Source of the DNA: Streptomyces sp. SLBN-118
GTDB lineage: Bacteria; Actinomycetota; Actinomycetes; Streptomycetales; Streptomycetaceae
NCBI RefSeq assembly: GCF_006715635.1
Contig: NZ_VFNP01000002.1
Coordinates: forward strand, 2,976,001 to 3,040,000
Direction of reading: 5' to 3'
Length of the DNA: 64,000 nucleotides
Made by a program: the position numbers and the translations under genes. This document shows positions 1-8,952 of the stretch, one piece after another (position 1 is the first letter of the stretch; every line of letters starts with the position of its first letter). Below the pieces are notes generated by a model. It worked only from the letters and a program-made list of their open reading frames with translations. It was not told where the DNA came from and did not search any database.

Positions 1-212
1 GTCACCCAGTGGTGACGCGGACCTTGTTCCCTGCGAAGAGGTGGCACCGACCCGCCATGCTCGCCTCGCGGCAAGTGGTCGCTCGAAGCGACGAAGGTTG
101 GGCCCGGGGGCTTGGATCGAGCCGGTGCCAGCACCCAGGCTAACAAACGACCCCAGAACCTGATTCCCGCATCGCAGGTTGACTCCCCGTCAGGCGCTCA
201 CGAGACACCGGT
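1..212. other. non-coding region with several hairpins, function unknown
   Basis: No convincing protein gene is visible. The stretch starts with an inverted repeat GTCACC-CAGT-GGTGAC (1-16). Further in, TGGCACCG (42-49) can pair with CGGTGCCA (123-130), and this stem would enclose a perfect short hairpin GTCGCT-CGA-AGCGAC (78-92). A weaker AACCTG/CAGGTT pair (157-180) lies just past the stop of the minus-strand helicase gene and may help terminate it. The nested arrangement looks like a structured RNA or a convergent terminator region, but it matches no riboswitch consensus I could place. Confidence 0.3.
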
Positions 213-2597
213 TCAGTCTCTCAGCAGGTCCGGCACACCCTCCGCGTCCGGCTCGTCGCGCCGGCCGGAGACCACCGTCAGCTGCTGGGTCGCCCGGGTC
301 AGCGCCACGTACAGCACGCGCAGCCCGGCCGGGGACTCGTCGGCGATCTCCGCCGGGGACACGACGACGGTCGCGTCGTACTCGAGGCCCTTCGCCTCCA
401 GGGAGCCGAGCGCGACCACCCGTCGGCCGAGCCCGGCGAGCCAGCGCGCCGCCTGCTCGCGCCGGTTCATCGCGACCACCACGCCCACCGTGCCGTCGAC
501 CCGGTCGAGCAGACGCTGCGCCTCGGCCCGTACGGCCTTGGCCAGATCCCCGTCCGGTACCACCGAGAAGCGCGGCCGCACGCCCGTGGAGCGGACCGCG
601 GACGGGGACTGCATCCCCGGCATCGCCAGCGCCAGCACCTTGGCCGCCAGCTCGGCGATCTCGGACGGGTTGCGGTAGTTGACCGTGAGCTGGAAGCGGC
701 GGCGGGGGCGGGTGCCCAGCGCCTCGTCGCGGGCCTCGGCGGCCTCGTCCGGGGACGACCAGGAGGACTGCGCCGGGTCGCCGACAACCGTCCAGGTGGC
801 GTGCCGGCCACGGCGGCCGACCATGCGCCACTGCATCGGGGTCAGGTCCTGCGCCTCGTCGACGATGACGTGCGCGTACTCGGTACGTTCCTGCGCCAGG
901 CGCTCTGCGCGTTCGCGCTGCGACTCCTCGCGCTGCGGCATCAGCTCCTCCAGACCGGTGAGCTGGTCCAGCGGGTCGAGCTCGCGCCTGCGCTTGGGGC
1001 GGGCCGGGGTGCCCAGCAGCGTGTGCAGCTCGTCCAGCAGCGCCACGTCGTGTACGGACAGGGTCTCGCGCTTGAGGGATCGGGCGAGGCGGCGCACCTC
1101 TCCCTGGTTGAGGATCCGGCGTGCCCAGCGGGCCAGCCGTCTCTCGTCGGCCATCGCGGTGAGCACGCCGCGCGGGGTGAGCTCGGGCCACCAGGCGTCC
1201 AGGAAGCCGATGAAGGCGTCCTCGGACGCGACGTCCTCGTCGAAGGAGGAGCGCAGCTCGGCGGCGAGCTCGGGGTCGCCGAGAGAAGAAGATGCAGCCC
1301 GCGTCCCGTTGCCTGACTTGGCGTACAGGGCATCCAGCAGCAGCCTGCGTGCGCGGGGGCGCAGCAGGTTCACGGGCGCGGTGCCGCCCAGGACGCCCAG
1401 GCGGATGCGCTGGAGCTCGTCGGCCTCCAGCTCCAGCCGCCGCCCGAACGCGACCACACGCAGCCGCGTGGGCGTCTCCGCGGGCCCCCGCGTCCCCCTC
1501 TCGGGCTCCTCACCGAACGCGAGCTGTGCCGAGGGCGTGGGCGTCGGCAGCTCAAGCGCGCCTCGCGCGGCCTTGCGCAGCACCTTCAGCATCCGCGAGG
1601 AGCCCTTGACGCGGGCCACGGCCGGATCGTCGTACGCCGTCGCCTCCGCGCCGTCGACCAGATTGCCGACCGCCCGGATCGCAACCTGCCCCTCCTCCCC
1701 CAGCGAGGGCAGCACGCCCTCGGTGTACGCGACAAGCAGCGGGGTGGGCGAGACGATCAGGATGCCGCCCGCGTAGCGTCTGCGGTCCTGGTAGAGCAGA
1801 TACGCCGCCCGGTGCAGGGCCACCGCGGTCTTCCCGGTGCCCGGCCCGCCCTCCACATAGGTGACGGACGCGGCGGGGGCCCGGATCACCAGGTCCTGCT
1901 CCGCCTGGATGGAGGCGACGATGTCGCGCATGGTGTGGCTGCGTGCCTGCCCCAGCGCGGCCATCAGCGCGCCGTCCCCGATGACCGGCAGCTTCGCCCC
2001 GCCCAGCGTGGCGCTGAGCTCCGGGCGCATCAGGTCGTCCTCGACGCCGAGGACCCTGCGGCCCTTGGAGCGGATGACCCTGCGGCGTACCACCCGGCCC
2101 GGATCGACCGGTGTCGAGCGGTAGAACGGGGCGGCGGCCGGGGCACGCCAGTCGATGACCAGCGGCGCGTAGTCGGAGTCGAGTACTCCGATACGGCCGA
2201 TGTGCAGGGTCTCCGCGATGTCGGCGGTGTTGTCCTCGCGTACGGCGTCGTCGGCGGGCTCGATCGAGGTGTACGCCCCGTCCGGACCCTTCTTGCCGTC
2301 CTTGCCGCGCAGCAGATCAATGCGGCCGAAGAGGAAGTCCTCGAACTCGTTGTTCAGCCGGTTGAGGTGAACACCGGCCCGGAAGACCTGGGCGTCCCGC
2401 TCCGCGAGCGCGCCCGGGGTGCCGACCTGGCCGCGCTTGGCGGCGTCGTGCATCAGGAACTCCGCCTCGTGGATCTTCTCCTCGAGGCGGCGGTACACCC
2501 GGTCCAGATGTTCCTGTTCGACGGCGATCTCACGGTCTCGCACCGAGTCGACGGCGGATTCGACCATGGAATCAACAGCGGCATCCTGCGCGGCCAC
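213..2597 (-). CDS. helD: HelD/HelR-type RNA polymerase-recycling ATPase
   Basis: About 794 residues, superfamily 1 (UvrD-like) fold. The charged helical N-terminus (first ~75 residues) fits the coiled coil that HelD proteins insert into the RNA polymerase secondary channel. Walker A is GGPGTGKT near residue 250, Walker B is VIVDEAQD near 577, a GDPAQSSW motif follows, and a C-terminal LYVALTRA motif closes the ATPase. HelD proteins strip stalled or inhibitor-bound RNA polymerase from DNA, and the HelR branch in Streptomyces confers rifampicin tolerance; which branch this is cannot be settled by eye. I place the start at GTG 2597 because AAGGGGG sits five bases upstream; a TTG at 2633 is possible. 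It follows rsuA by 60 bp on the same strand, so it probably belongs to the sigU operon. Confidence 0.85.
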   Translation of the reverse strand: MAAQDAAVDSMVESAVDSVRDREIAVEQEHLDRVYRRLEEKIHEAEFLMHDAAKRGQVGTPGALAERDAQVFRAGVHLNRLNNEFEDFLFGRIDLLRGKDGKKGPDGAYTSIEPADDAVREDNTADIAETLHIGRIGVLDSDYAPLVIDWRAPAAAPFYRSTPVDPGRVVRRRVIRSKGRRVLGVEDDLMRPELSATLGGAKLPVIGDGALMAALGQARSHTMRDIVASIQAEQDLVIRAPAASVTYVEGGPGTGKTAVALHRAAYLLYQDRRRYAGGILIVSPTPLLVAYTEGVLPSLGEEGQVAIRAVGNLVDGAEATAYDDPAVARVKGSSRMLKVLRKAARGALELPTPTPSAQLAFGEEPERGTRGPAETPTRLRVVAFGRRLELEADELQRIRLGVLGGTAPVNLLRPRARRLLLDALYAKSGNGTRAASSSLGDPELAAELRSSFDEDVASEDAFIGFLDAWWPELTPRGVLTAMADERRLARWARRILNQGEVRRLARSLKRETLSVHDVALLDELHTLLGTPARPKRRRELDPLDQLTGLEELMPQREESQRERAERLAQERTEYAHVIVDEAQDLTPMQWRMVGRRGRHATWTVVGDPAQSSWSSPDEAAEARDEALGTRPRRRFQLTVNYRNPSEIAELAAKVLALAMPGMQSPSAVRSTGVRPRFSVVPDGDLAKAVRAEAQRLLDRVDGTVGVVVAMNRREQAARWLAGLGRRVVALGSLEAKGLEYDATVVVSPAEIADESPAGLRVLYVALTRATQQLTVVSGRRDEPDAEGVPDLLRD

Positions 2598-2601
2598 CGA
2601 G

Positions 2602-2650
2602 GCCCCCTTCTGACGTGCATGGGCAGCCGTCAACCGTACGCGAAGGGGGC
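2602..2650 (-). promoter_or_regulatory. inverted repeat that could hide the helD ribosome-binding site
   Basis: In the sense of the mRNA, GCCCCCTTC (2650-2642) starts seven bases after the rsuA stop codon. It is perfectly complementary to GAAGGGGGC (2610-2602), which is the Shine-Dalgarno region for the GTG start at 2597. The arms are nine bases long with a 31-base loop. A ribosome terminating on rsuA would cover the first arm and free the second, so this is a plausible translational-coupling device. The pairing is seen directly; the function is inferred. Confidence 0.45.
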
Positions 2651-2657
2651 GAATCTG

Positions 2658-3491
2658 TCAGGCGTCAACCTCCACGAGCCGCTTTCCGTCGAAGGTGCGG
2701 ACCTCGAAGTGGTCGATGTCGTTCCGGTCCATCGCGGCTCCGCCGTGGACGTAGAGCGGGTTCTTGGCGGTCTTGACCGGGCTGTCGGGGATGCCGTAAC
2801 CCCACTTCGGGACGGCCCAGGAGGTCACGACCTCCTCCTCGCCGGTCTTGGAGACGGCGATCAGACTGCACTTGAGCGGGCCCTTGACGTTCTTGAGTTC
2901 AAGAACGGTGTGGGTGCCCCAGGCCTTCTTCTCCAGGCCGACGGTCGCGCTGACCCCGCTCGTCGTGTCGGTGGCCTTGACCTTCTCTTCCATGTGGTTG
3001 AAGAAGGCGTCCTCGGCGGGACTGGTGGGGTGCGGTTCGCTGACCGCCTGTTTCGTGCCCGTGTCGTCGGCCGTGACCACGACCGCGACGGCGGGCCCGC
3101 CGATGATCAGGGCCGCGGCGGCCGCGACCAGATACATCCCGCGCCTGCGCTTGGCCGCCCGCTTGGCGGCGACCTCGTCCAGCAGACCGCCGAGCAGCTG
3201 CGGGCTGGGGGCGGTGGGCACCACGGGGACCGCCCGTGGCGGGAAGTCCGACCAGCCGGGCTCGGACTGCCTGCCGCGCATGTTCAGCACGTTCGACTGC
3301 TGCGGCGGCGCCGGGGCCTCGGCCAGCATCGCCAGCATCGGCTCCATCCCGGAGAACTCTTCGAGGTGGGCCGCGCAGATGTCGCACCCTGCCAGGTGCA
3401 TCTCGAAGGCGGAGGCGTCCGCGTCGTCGAGAATGCCGAGCACATACGCGCCGACGGCGTCGTGAACGGACTCTTGCTCGTACATGGTCAT
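2658..3491 (-). CDS. rsuA: anti-sigma factor RsuA, zinc-finger membrane protein
   Basis: 277 residues. The N-terminal cytoplasmic part has the zinc-associated anti-sigma signature His32-x3-Cys36-x2-Cys39 (MHLAGCDIC). A linker of about 70 residues leads to a single membrane span after the basic stretch KRRRG (about residues 157-180) and an extracytoplasmic C-terminal domain of about 90 residues resembling the anti-sigma-K/RskA C-terminal type. It overlaps sigU by four bases (ATGA), the usual arrangement for an ECF sigma factor and its inhibitor. An alternative start two codons in (MYEQ) is possible. Family knowledge: RsuA binds SigU and its loss blocks aerial development in S. coelicolor. The identification rests on gene order plus motifs. 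Confidence 0.8.
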   Translation of the reverse strand: MTMYEQESVHDAVGAYVLGILDDADASAFEMHLAGCDICAAHLEEFSGMEPMLAMLAEAPAPPQQSNVLNMRGRQSEPGWSDFPPRAVPVVPTAPSPQLLGGLLDEVAAKRAAKRRRGMYLVAAAAALIIGGPAVAVVVTADDTGTKQAVSEPHPTSPAEDAFFNHMEEKVKATDTTSGVSATVGLEKKAWGTHTVLELKNVKGPLKCSLIAVSKTGEEEVVTSWAVPKWGYGIPDSPVKTAKNPLYVHGGAAMDRNDIDHFEVRTFDGKRLVEVDA

Positions 3492-4075
3492 GCCGTGACC
3501 CCCCTCTCCTCCAGAGCGAGCTTCATGGAACGCAGTGCGTAGAACACCCGCGACCGCACCGTCCCACTGGGTATGCCGAGCGTCTCGGCCGCCTCATTGA
3601 CCGTGCGCCCCTTGAAATACGTCTCGACAAGCACTTCCCTGTGGGCGGGCGTCAAATCATCGAGTGCATCTGAGAGCGTCATCAGCCACAACGCCTTGTC
3701 GATCTCGTCCTCCGCGGGCATGACCTCCAGCGGCGACGGATCGACCTCCTGCGGCCGGGCCTGCCGGCTGCGGTGACCGTCGATGACGATGCGGCGTGCG
3801 ACCGTCACCAGCCAGGGTCGGACAGAGCCGGTCGCTCGGTTGAGCTGACCGGCGTTCTTCCAGGCACGGATGAGCGTCTCCTGCACCACGTCCTCGGCTC
3901 GCTGGCGATCGCCGGCGACGAGACGGAGTACATAGGCGAGCAAAGGTCCCGCATGTTCGCGATACAGCGCGCGCATCAGCTCCTCGTCAGGTGCTGAGGA
4001 GTCGTTGCGTGGCTTCTCGCTGCGATGGCGGGCCCTTTGCGGACGGTCATCGGCCACGGCGGCATCCTTGCGCAC
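3488..4075 (-). CDS. sigU: ECF RNA polymerase sigma factor SigU
   Basis: 195 residues with both ECF sigma domains. Region 2 (about residues 38-105) contains YREHAGPLLAYVLRL and EDVVQETLIRAWKN for -10 recognition and core binding. Region 4 (about 140-190) contains LTPAHREVLVETY and the helix-turn-helix VNEAAETLGIPSGTVRSR for -35 recognition. The GTG start at 4075 is preceded by GGGAGG five bases away. Position upstream of a zinc-finger anti-sigma gene and of the helicase gene matches sigU (SCO2954 region) of S. coelicolor. A TGAAAC motif (4177-4172) lies upstream and could be an ECF -35, but I could not find a well-spaced -10. Confidence 0.85.
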   Translation of the reverse strand: MRKDAAVADDRPQRARHRSEKPRNDSSAPDEELMRALYREHAGPLLAYVLRLVAGDRQRAEDVVQETLIRAWKNAGQLNRATGSVRPWLVTVARRIVIDGHRSRQARPQEVDPSPLEVMPAEDEIDKALWLMTLSDALDDLTPAHREVLVETYFKGRTVNEAAETLGIPSGTVRSRVFYALRSMKLALEERGVTA

Positions 4076-4184
4076 CTGAACCTCCCGGTCGAGACCCTGT
4101 TTTTTCGGCTGACTGCTTCTCCCCCTTCTCTACGGGGGCCACAGACGCATCACTCAATGTCCGCGGAAAAAGTTTCAAGATCTT

Positions 4185-4787
4185 TTAGAGGTGTGCCGCC
4201 GCTGATCTGCGCCGGTGCCTCGCGACACGTTCGCGGTTCCCGCACACCTCGCTGGAGCACCAGCGGCGGCGCCGCCCGCGGGAGGTGTCCAGGTAGACGC
4301 GGCGGCAGTTGTCTCCCTCGCACTGCCGCAGCCGGGCCCGGGCCACCGGGTCGGTCAGGAGGTCCACGGCGTCGCGGGCGATCGCGGCCATCAGCGCCCC
4401 GCACTCGGGTGCGGCGCCCAGCGCCCGTACCAAGGAGCCCTCCGCGTCGCGTACCGCTCGGATGGCGGGAGGCGCCCCCGCCGCGAGGGCGTTGACGCGT
4501 TCCAGCGCGACCCCTGCGCGCCGGCCGTCGATCTCGGCCCGTACCAACTGGCCCACGCATTCCCGCAGTTCGACGAAGCGCGCCACCCATTGGATGTCGA
4601 CGGCCGGGAGTGCCGTCTCCGCGGGCACCAGGCCCGCGCCCACCAGCCATCGGCCGAGCCGCCCGGCCTGGGCCAGCGCCTCACGCCCGTCGGAGGCAGA
4701 TTCCGCGGTCGCCACCAGATCCAGGCAGATCCGCCCGGAGTCGAACCTCCACTCGTAGGAGGCTGCACCCGTCGCGCCTGCCGTCAT
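4185..4787 (-). CDS. CGNR zinc-finger protein, putative transcriptional regulator
   Basis: 200 residues. The N-terminal ABATE-like domain (about 10-140) has the typical opening FDSGRICLDLVATAE. The C-terminus carries the CGNR zinc finger: cysteines in RQCEGDNCRRVYLD and WCSSEVCGNRERV, followed by the basic tail ARHRRR. This family is abundant in actinobacteria and is thought to be DNA-binding stress regulators; targets are unknown. It is co-directional with sigU but separated by about 110 bp containing sigU's presumed promoter, so it is probably its own unit. Confidence 0.85.
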   Translation of the reverse strand: MTAGATGAASYEWRFDSGRICLDLVATAESASDGREALAQAGRLGRWLVGAGLVPAETALPAVDIQWVARFVELRECVGQLVRAEIDGRRAGVALERVNALAAGAPPAIRAVRDAEGSLVRALGAAPECGALMAAIARDAVDLLTDPVARARLRQCEGDNCRRVYLDTSRGRRRRWCSSEVCGNRERVARHRRRSAAAHL

Positions 4788-4846
4788 GCGCCTGTCACCG
4801 CCTAGGGGTCACTGCCGGGTATCCCCTCCAGAGTGCCCGCCCGAAC

Positions 4847-4886
4847 GTGCGGCCGGAACCCCTCCTCCCCAGAGGTCCGGCCGCAC
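4847..4886. terminator. hairpin terminator after the serine hydrolase gene
   Basis: GTGCGGCCGGA (4847-4857) pairs perfectly with TCCGGCCGCAC (4876-4886) around an 18-base loop, ten bases past the stop of the minus-strand serine hydrolase gene. No T-run follows, as usual for Streptomyces. Confidence 0.6.
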
Positions 4887-4895
4887 CCCCTCGTA

Positions 4896-6224
<1,329 letters not shown>

Positions 6225-6268
6225 CTACGTCGAGGCCATGCGGAACATGCCGTCCACCGCGGCGCGCC

Positions 6269-7408
6269 TCAGGCGTCCGCGTACTTGGTGTCGGCGGCCG
6301 GATCCAGGGCCAGCCGGTAGCCCCGCTTGACCACGGTCTGGATGAGCTTGGGCGCGCCGAGCGCCGTACGCAGCCGGGCCATGGCCGTCTCTACGGCGTG
6401 CTCGTCCCGCCCGGCGCCCGGCAGGACACCCAGCAGGTCGGAGCGGGAGACGACCCAGCCGGGGCGGCGGGACAGGGCACGCAGCAGGGCCATCCCGGCG
6501 GGCGGCACGGGCCGAAGTTCCTCGTCGACGAGGACGGCGTGGCCGCGGATCTCGACGCGGCGGCCCGCGACCGGGAGCGTACGGGCCCGGGCGGGCAGCT
6601 CCTGGCCGATCAGCTGCACCAGCGGGCCGAGCCGGAAGCGTTCAGGCTGCACCGTGGAGATGCCCTTGGCCTGCAGCGGGAGCGCGGTGACCGGCCCCAC
6701 GCAGGCGGCCAGCACATCGTGGTCCAGGGCGAGCAGCAGCTCGGGGAGCATTCCCCGCGCCTCGGCGCGCGAGAGCAGCGAGAGGGCGGCGGGGGCGCTG
6801 GTGAACGTGACGGCGTCCAGGGAGCGTGCGACGGTCGCGTCCAGAAGCCGGTCGATGGGCGCGAGGTCCTCCGGCGCCATCCACCGGTAGACGGGCACGA
6901 CGACGACTTCGGCGCCCCCTGCCCGCAGCGACTCGACAAATCCGGGCAGCGGCTCGCCGTGCAGCTGGAGCGCGATCCGGCGGCCCGCGACACCCTCGGC
7001 GAGCAGCCGGTCGAGGACCTCGGCCATGGACTCGGAGGCCGGAGACCACTCCTCGGTGAGCCCTGCGGCACGGATCGCTCCCTTGACCTTCGGGCCCCGG
7101 GCCAGCAGCTCGACCCCGCGCAGCCGCTCCAGGAGCTTCTCGCCGTGTCCCCAGCCGTCGGCGGCCTCCACCCAGCCGCGGAATCCGATGGCGGTCGTGG
7201 CGACGACCACATCGGGTGCATGGTCGATCAGTTCCTGGGTGGCTGCGAGGAGTTCGGCGTCGTCGGCGAGCGGGACGATGCGCAGGGCTGGGGCGTGCAG
7301 GACGCCGGCGCCGCGACGGCGAAGGAGCGCACCGAGTTCGTCGGCGCGCCGTGCGGCGGTGACGCCGACGGTGAAGCCGGCGAGCGGCCCGTGCTGATGG
7401 TCTTGCAT
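6269..7408 (-). CDS. hemD: uroporphyrinogen-III synthase fused to a winged-helix DNA-binding domain
   Basis: 379 residues. Residues ~1-265 form the two-lobed HemD fold (opening LAGFTVGVTAARRADELGALLRRRG; later VTFTSAPAALSLL, typical of the substrate-binding lobe). Residues ~275-370 are an OmpR-type winged helix ending in ALGAPKLIQTVVKRGYRL, the usual recognition helix and wing. HemD closes the tetrapyrrole ring for haem, sirohaem and cobalamin. The fusion next to narK also occurs in mycobacteria (Rv0260c beside narK3), which suggests a nitrate-assimilation regulator sensing a tetrapyrrole-related state. The start at 7408 has GGGGA six bases upstream. Confidence 0.85.
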   Translation of the reverse strand: MQDHQHGPLAGFTVGVTAARRADELGALLRRRGAGVLHAPALRIVPLADDAELLAATQELIDHAPDVVVATTAIGFRGWVEAADGWGHGEKLLERLRGVELLARGPKVKGAIRAAGLTEEWSPASESMAEVLDRLLAEGVAGRRIALQLHGEPLPGFVESLRAGGAEVVVVPVYRWMAPEDLAPIDRLLDATVARSLDAVTFTSAPAALSLLSRAEARGMLPELLLALDHDVLAACVGPVTALPLQAKGISTVQPERFRLGPLVQLIGQELPARARTLPVAGRRVEIRGHAVLVDEELRPVPPAGMALLRALSRRPGWVVSRSDLLGVLPGAGRDEHAVETAMARLRTALGAPKLIQTVVKRGYRLALDPAADTKYADA

Positions 7409-7450
7409 AGTGCGTCCCCAGACGTGGTACCCCAGACGTGCGGATGGGAC

Positions 7451-7486
7451 AACCGAGCCTGCCAACGGTGCGTGACAGGCTCGGTT
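7451..7486. terminator. hairpin terminator after narK
   Basis: AACCGAGCCTG (7451-7461) pairs perfectly with CAGGCTCGGTT (7476-7486) around 14 bases, between the narK stop and the hemD start on the same strand. The two genes are therefore probably transcribed separately. Confidence 0.6.
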
Positions 7487-7505
7487 CCCCGGGATTTCGC
7501 GGGTG

Positions 7506-8846
7506 TTACACCTCCGCGTAGCTGAGCTGCGGTTTCGCCTCCGCGACGGGCTGCGGCGCGCCGGCCGGCCGGCGGACGTATACCGCCCAGGTCACGGTGA
7601 AGCAGGCCGCGTAGAAGACGAGGAAGGCGACGAAGGCGGAGGTGCCGGTGCCCGCGGTCAGGAAGGACTGGCGGAATGCGAGGTTGATGCCGAGCCCGCC
7701 GAGTGCGCCCACCGCACCGATCAGCCCCATGGACGCGCCGGAGAGCCTGCGCCCGTAGGCGGCGGCCGCCTCGCCGGACATGCCCTTCGCGACCGCCTTC
7801 GCCTGGAAGATGCCCGGGATCATCTTGTACGTGGAGCCGTTGCCGACCCCGGTCAGCACGAAGAGTGCGATGAACGCGGTGGTGAACAGCGCCAGCGACT
7901 TCTCCACGGAGGCGGCGACGACGCCCCCGGTGGCCAGGCCCATGGCGAGGAAGTTCCACAGGGTGATCCGTGCACCGCCGTAGCGGTCGGCGAGCCAGCC
8001 GCCGACGGGGCGGATCAGCGAGCCGAGGAGCGGGCCGATGAAGGTGATCGAGGCGGCCTGCAGCGGGGTACGCCCGAACTGGGTCTGTAGCACCAGACCG
8101 AAGGCGAAACTGTAGCCGATGAAGGATCCGAAGGTGCCGATGTAAAGGAAGGACATGATCCACGTGTGCGGGTCCTTGACGGCTTCCTTCGAGGCCCCGG
8201 TGTCGTTCTTGACCGGGGCGAGGTTGTCCATGAAGACCGCGGCGCAGATCGCGGAGAGAGCGATGAGCGGGATGTAGATCCCGAGCAGCACGCGCGGTCC
8301 GCCGGCCGCGCCGATGACGGCGAGCGCGGCCAGCTGGACGACGGGCACTCCGATGTTGCCGCCACCCGCGTTGAGGCCGAGCGCCCAGCCCTTCTTCCGC
8401 AGCGGGAAGAAGGCGTTGATGTTGGTCATGGAGGATGCGAAGTTGCCGCCGCCCACGCCCGTGAGCATCGCGACCAGCATGAAGGTCGTGTACGAGGTCC
8501 CCGGCTTCATCACCACAAAGGCGGCGAGCGTCGGCAGGAGCAGCATCGACGCGGCGATGATGGTCCAGTTGCGGCCGCCGAAGCGGGCGACGGCGAAGGT
8601 ATACGGGATCCGGACGAAGGCCCCCACCAGCGTGGCCATGGCCACCAGGAAGAACTTCCCGGCCGGGTCGATTCCGTACTCCGGTCCCATGAACAGGACC
8701 ATGACGGACCACAGGGTCCAGATCGAGAACCCGATGTGTTCGGAGAGAATCGAGAAGGCCAGATTGCGCCGGGCGATCCGCTCGCCCTTCGCCGCCCAGA
8801 ACGTCTCGTCCTCGGGGTCCCACTGTTCGATCCACCGGCCAGCCAT
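7506..8846 (-). CDS. narK: NarK-family nitrate/nitrite transporter (MFS)
   Basis: 446 residues from ATG 8846, preceded by GGAGG. Twelve membrane spans of the major facilitator fold are expected. The NarK signatures rich in glycine and asparagine are visible: GVGGGNFASSMTNINAFFP in the first half and TGVGNGSTYKMIPGIF in the second, with RPVGGWLADRYGG as the MFS loop. These proteins import nitrate or exchange nitrate for nitrite. The cytoplasmic N-terminus begins AGRWIEQWDPEDETFW, typical of actinobacterial NarK. No nitrate or nitrite reductase genes are present in this window. Confidence 0.92.
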   Translation of the reverse strand: MAGRWIEQWDPEDETFWAAKGERIARRNLAFSILSEHIGFSIWTLWSVMVLFMGPEYGIDPAGKFFLVAMATLVGAFVRIPYTFAVARFGGRNWTIIAASMLLLPTLAAFVVMKPGTSYTTFMLVAMLTGVGGGNFASSMTNINAFFPLRKKGWALGLNAGGGNIGVPVVQLAALAVIGAAGGPRVLLGIYIPLIALSAICAAVFMDNLAPVKNDTGASKEAVKDPHTWIMSFLYIGTFGSFIGYSFAFGLVLQTQFGRTPLQAASITFIGPLLGSLIRPVGGWLADRYGGARITLWNFLAMGLATGGVVAASVEKSLALFTTAFIALFVLTGVGNGSTYKMIPGIFQAKAVAKGMSGEAAAAYGRRLSGASMGLIGAVGALGGLGINLAFRQSFLTAGTGTSAFVAFLVFYAACFTVTWAVYVRRPAGAPQPVAEAKPQLSYAEV

Positions 8847-8952
8847 CACGTGCCTCCACGGTCCTCGGGGTGTGAAGGGGACGTTATGGATGGCGCGTTT
8901 CGGCCCCGGTGGCGGCAGGTCACCGGGGCGAAACCTTGCTCTCACCCGGCCC

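Noticed and set aside
2598..2657. Rifamycin-associated element upstream of the helicase
   Set aside because: No 19-bp inverted repeat of that type is visible; the repeat present involves the ribosome-binding site instead.
4149..4177. ECF promoter (TGAAAC) for sigU autoregulation
   Set aside because: The nearest CGTCT-like -10 is 24 bases away, too far for a normal ECF promoter; kept only as a comment.
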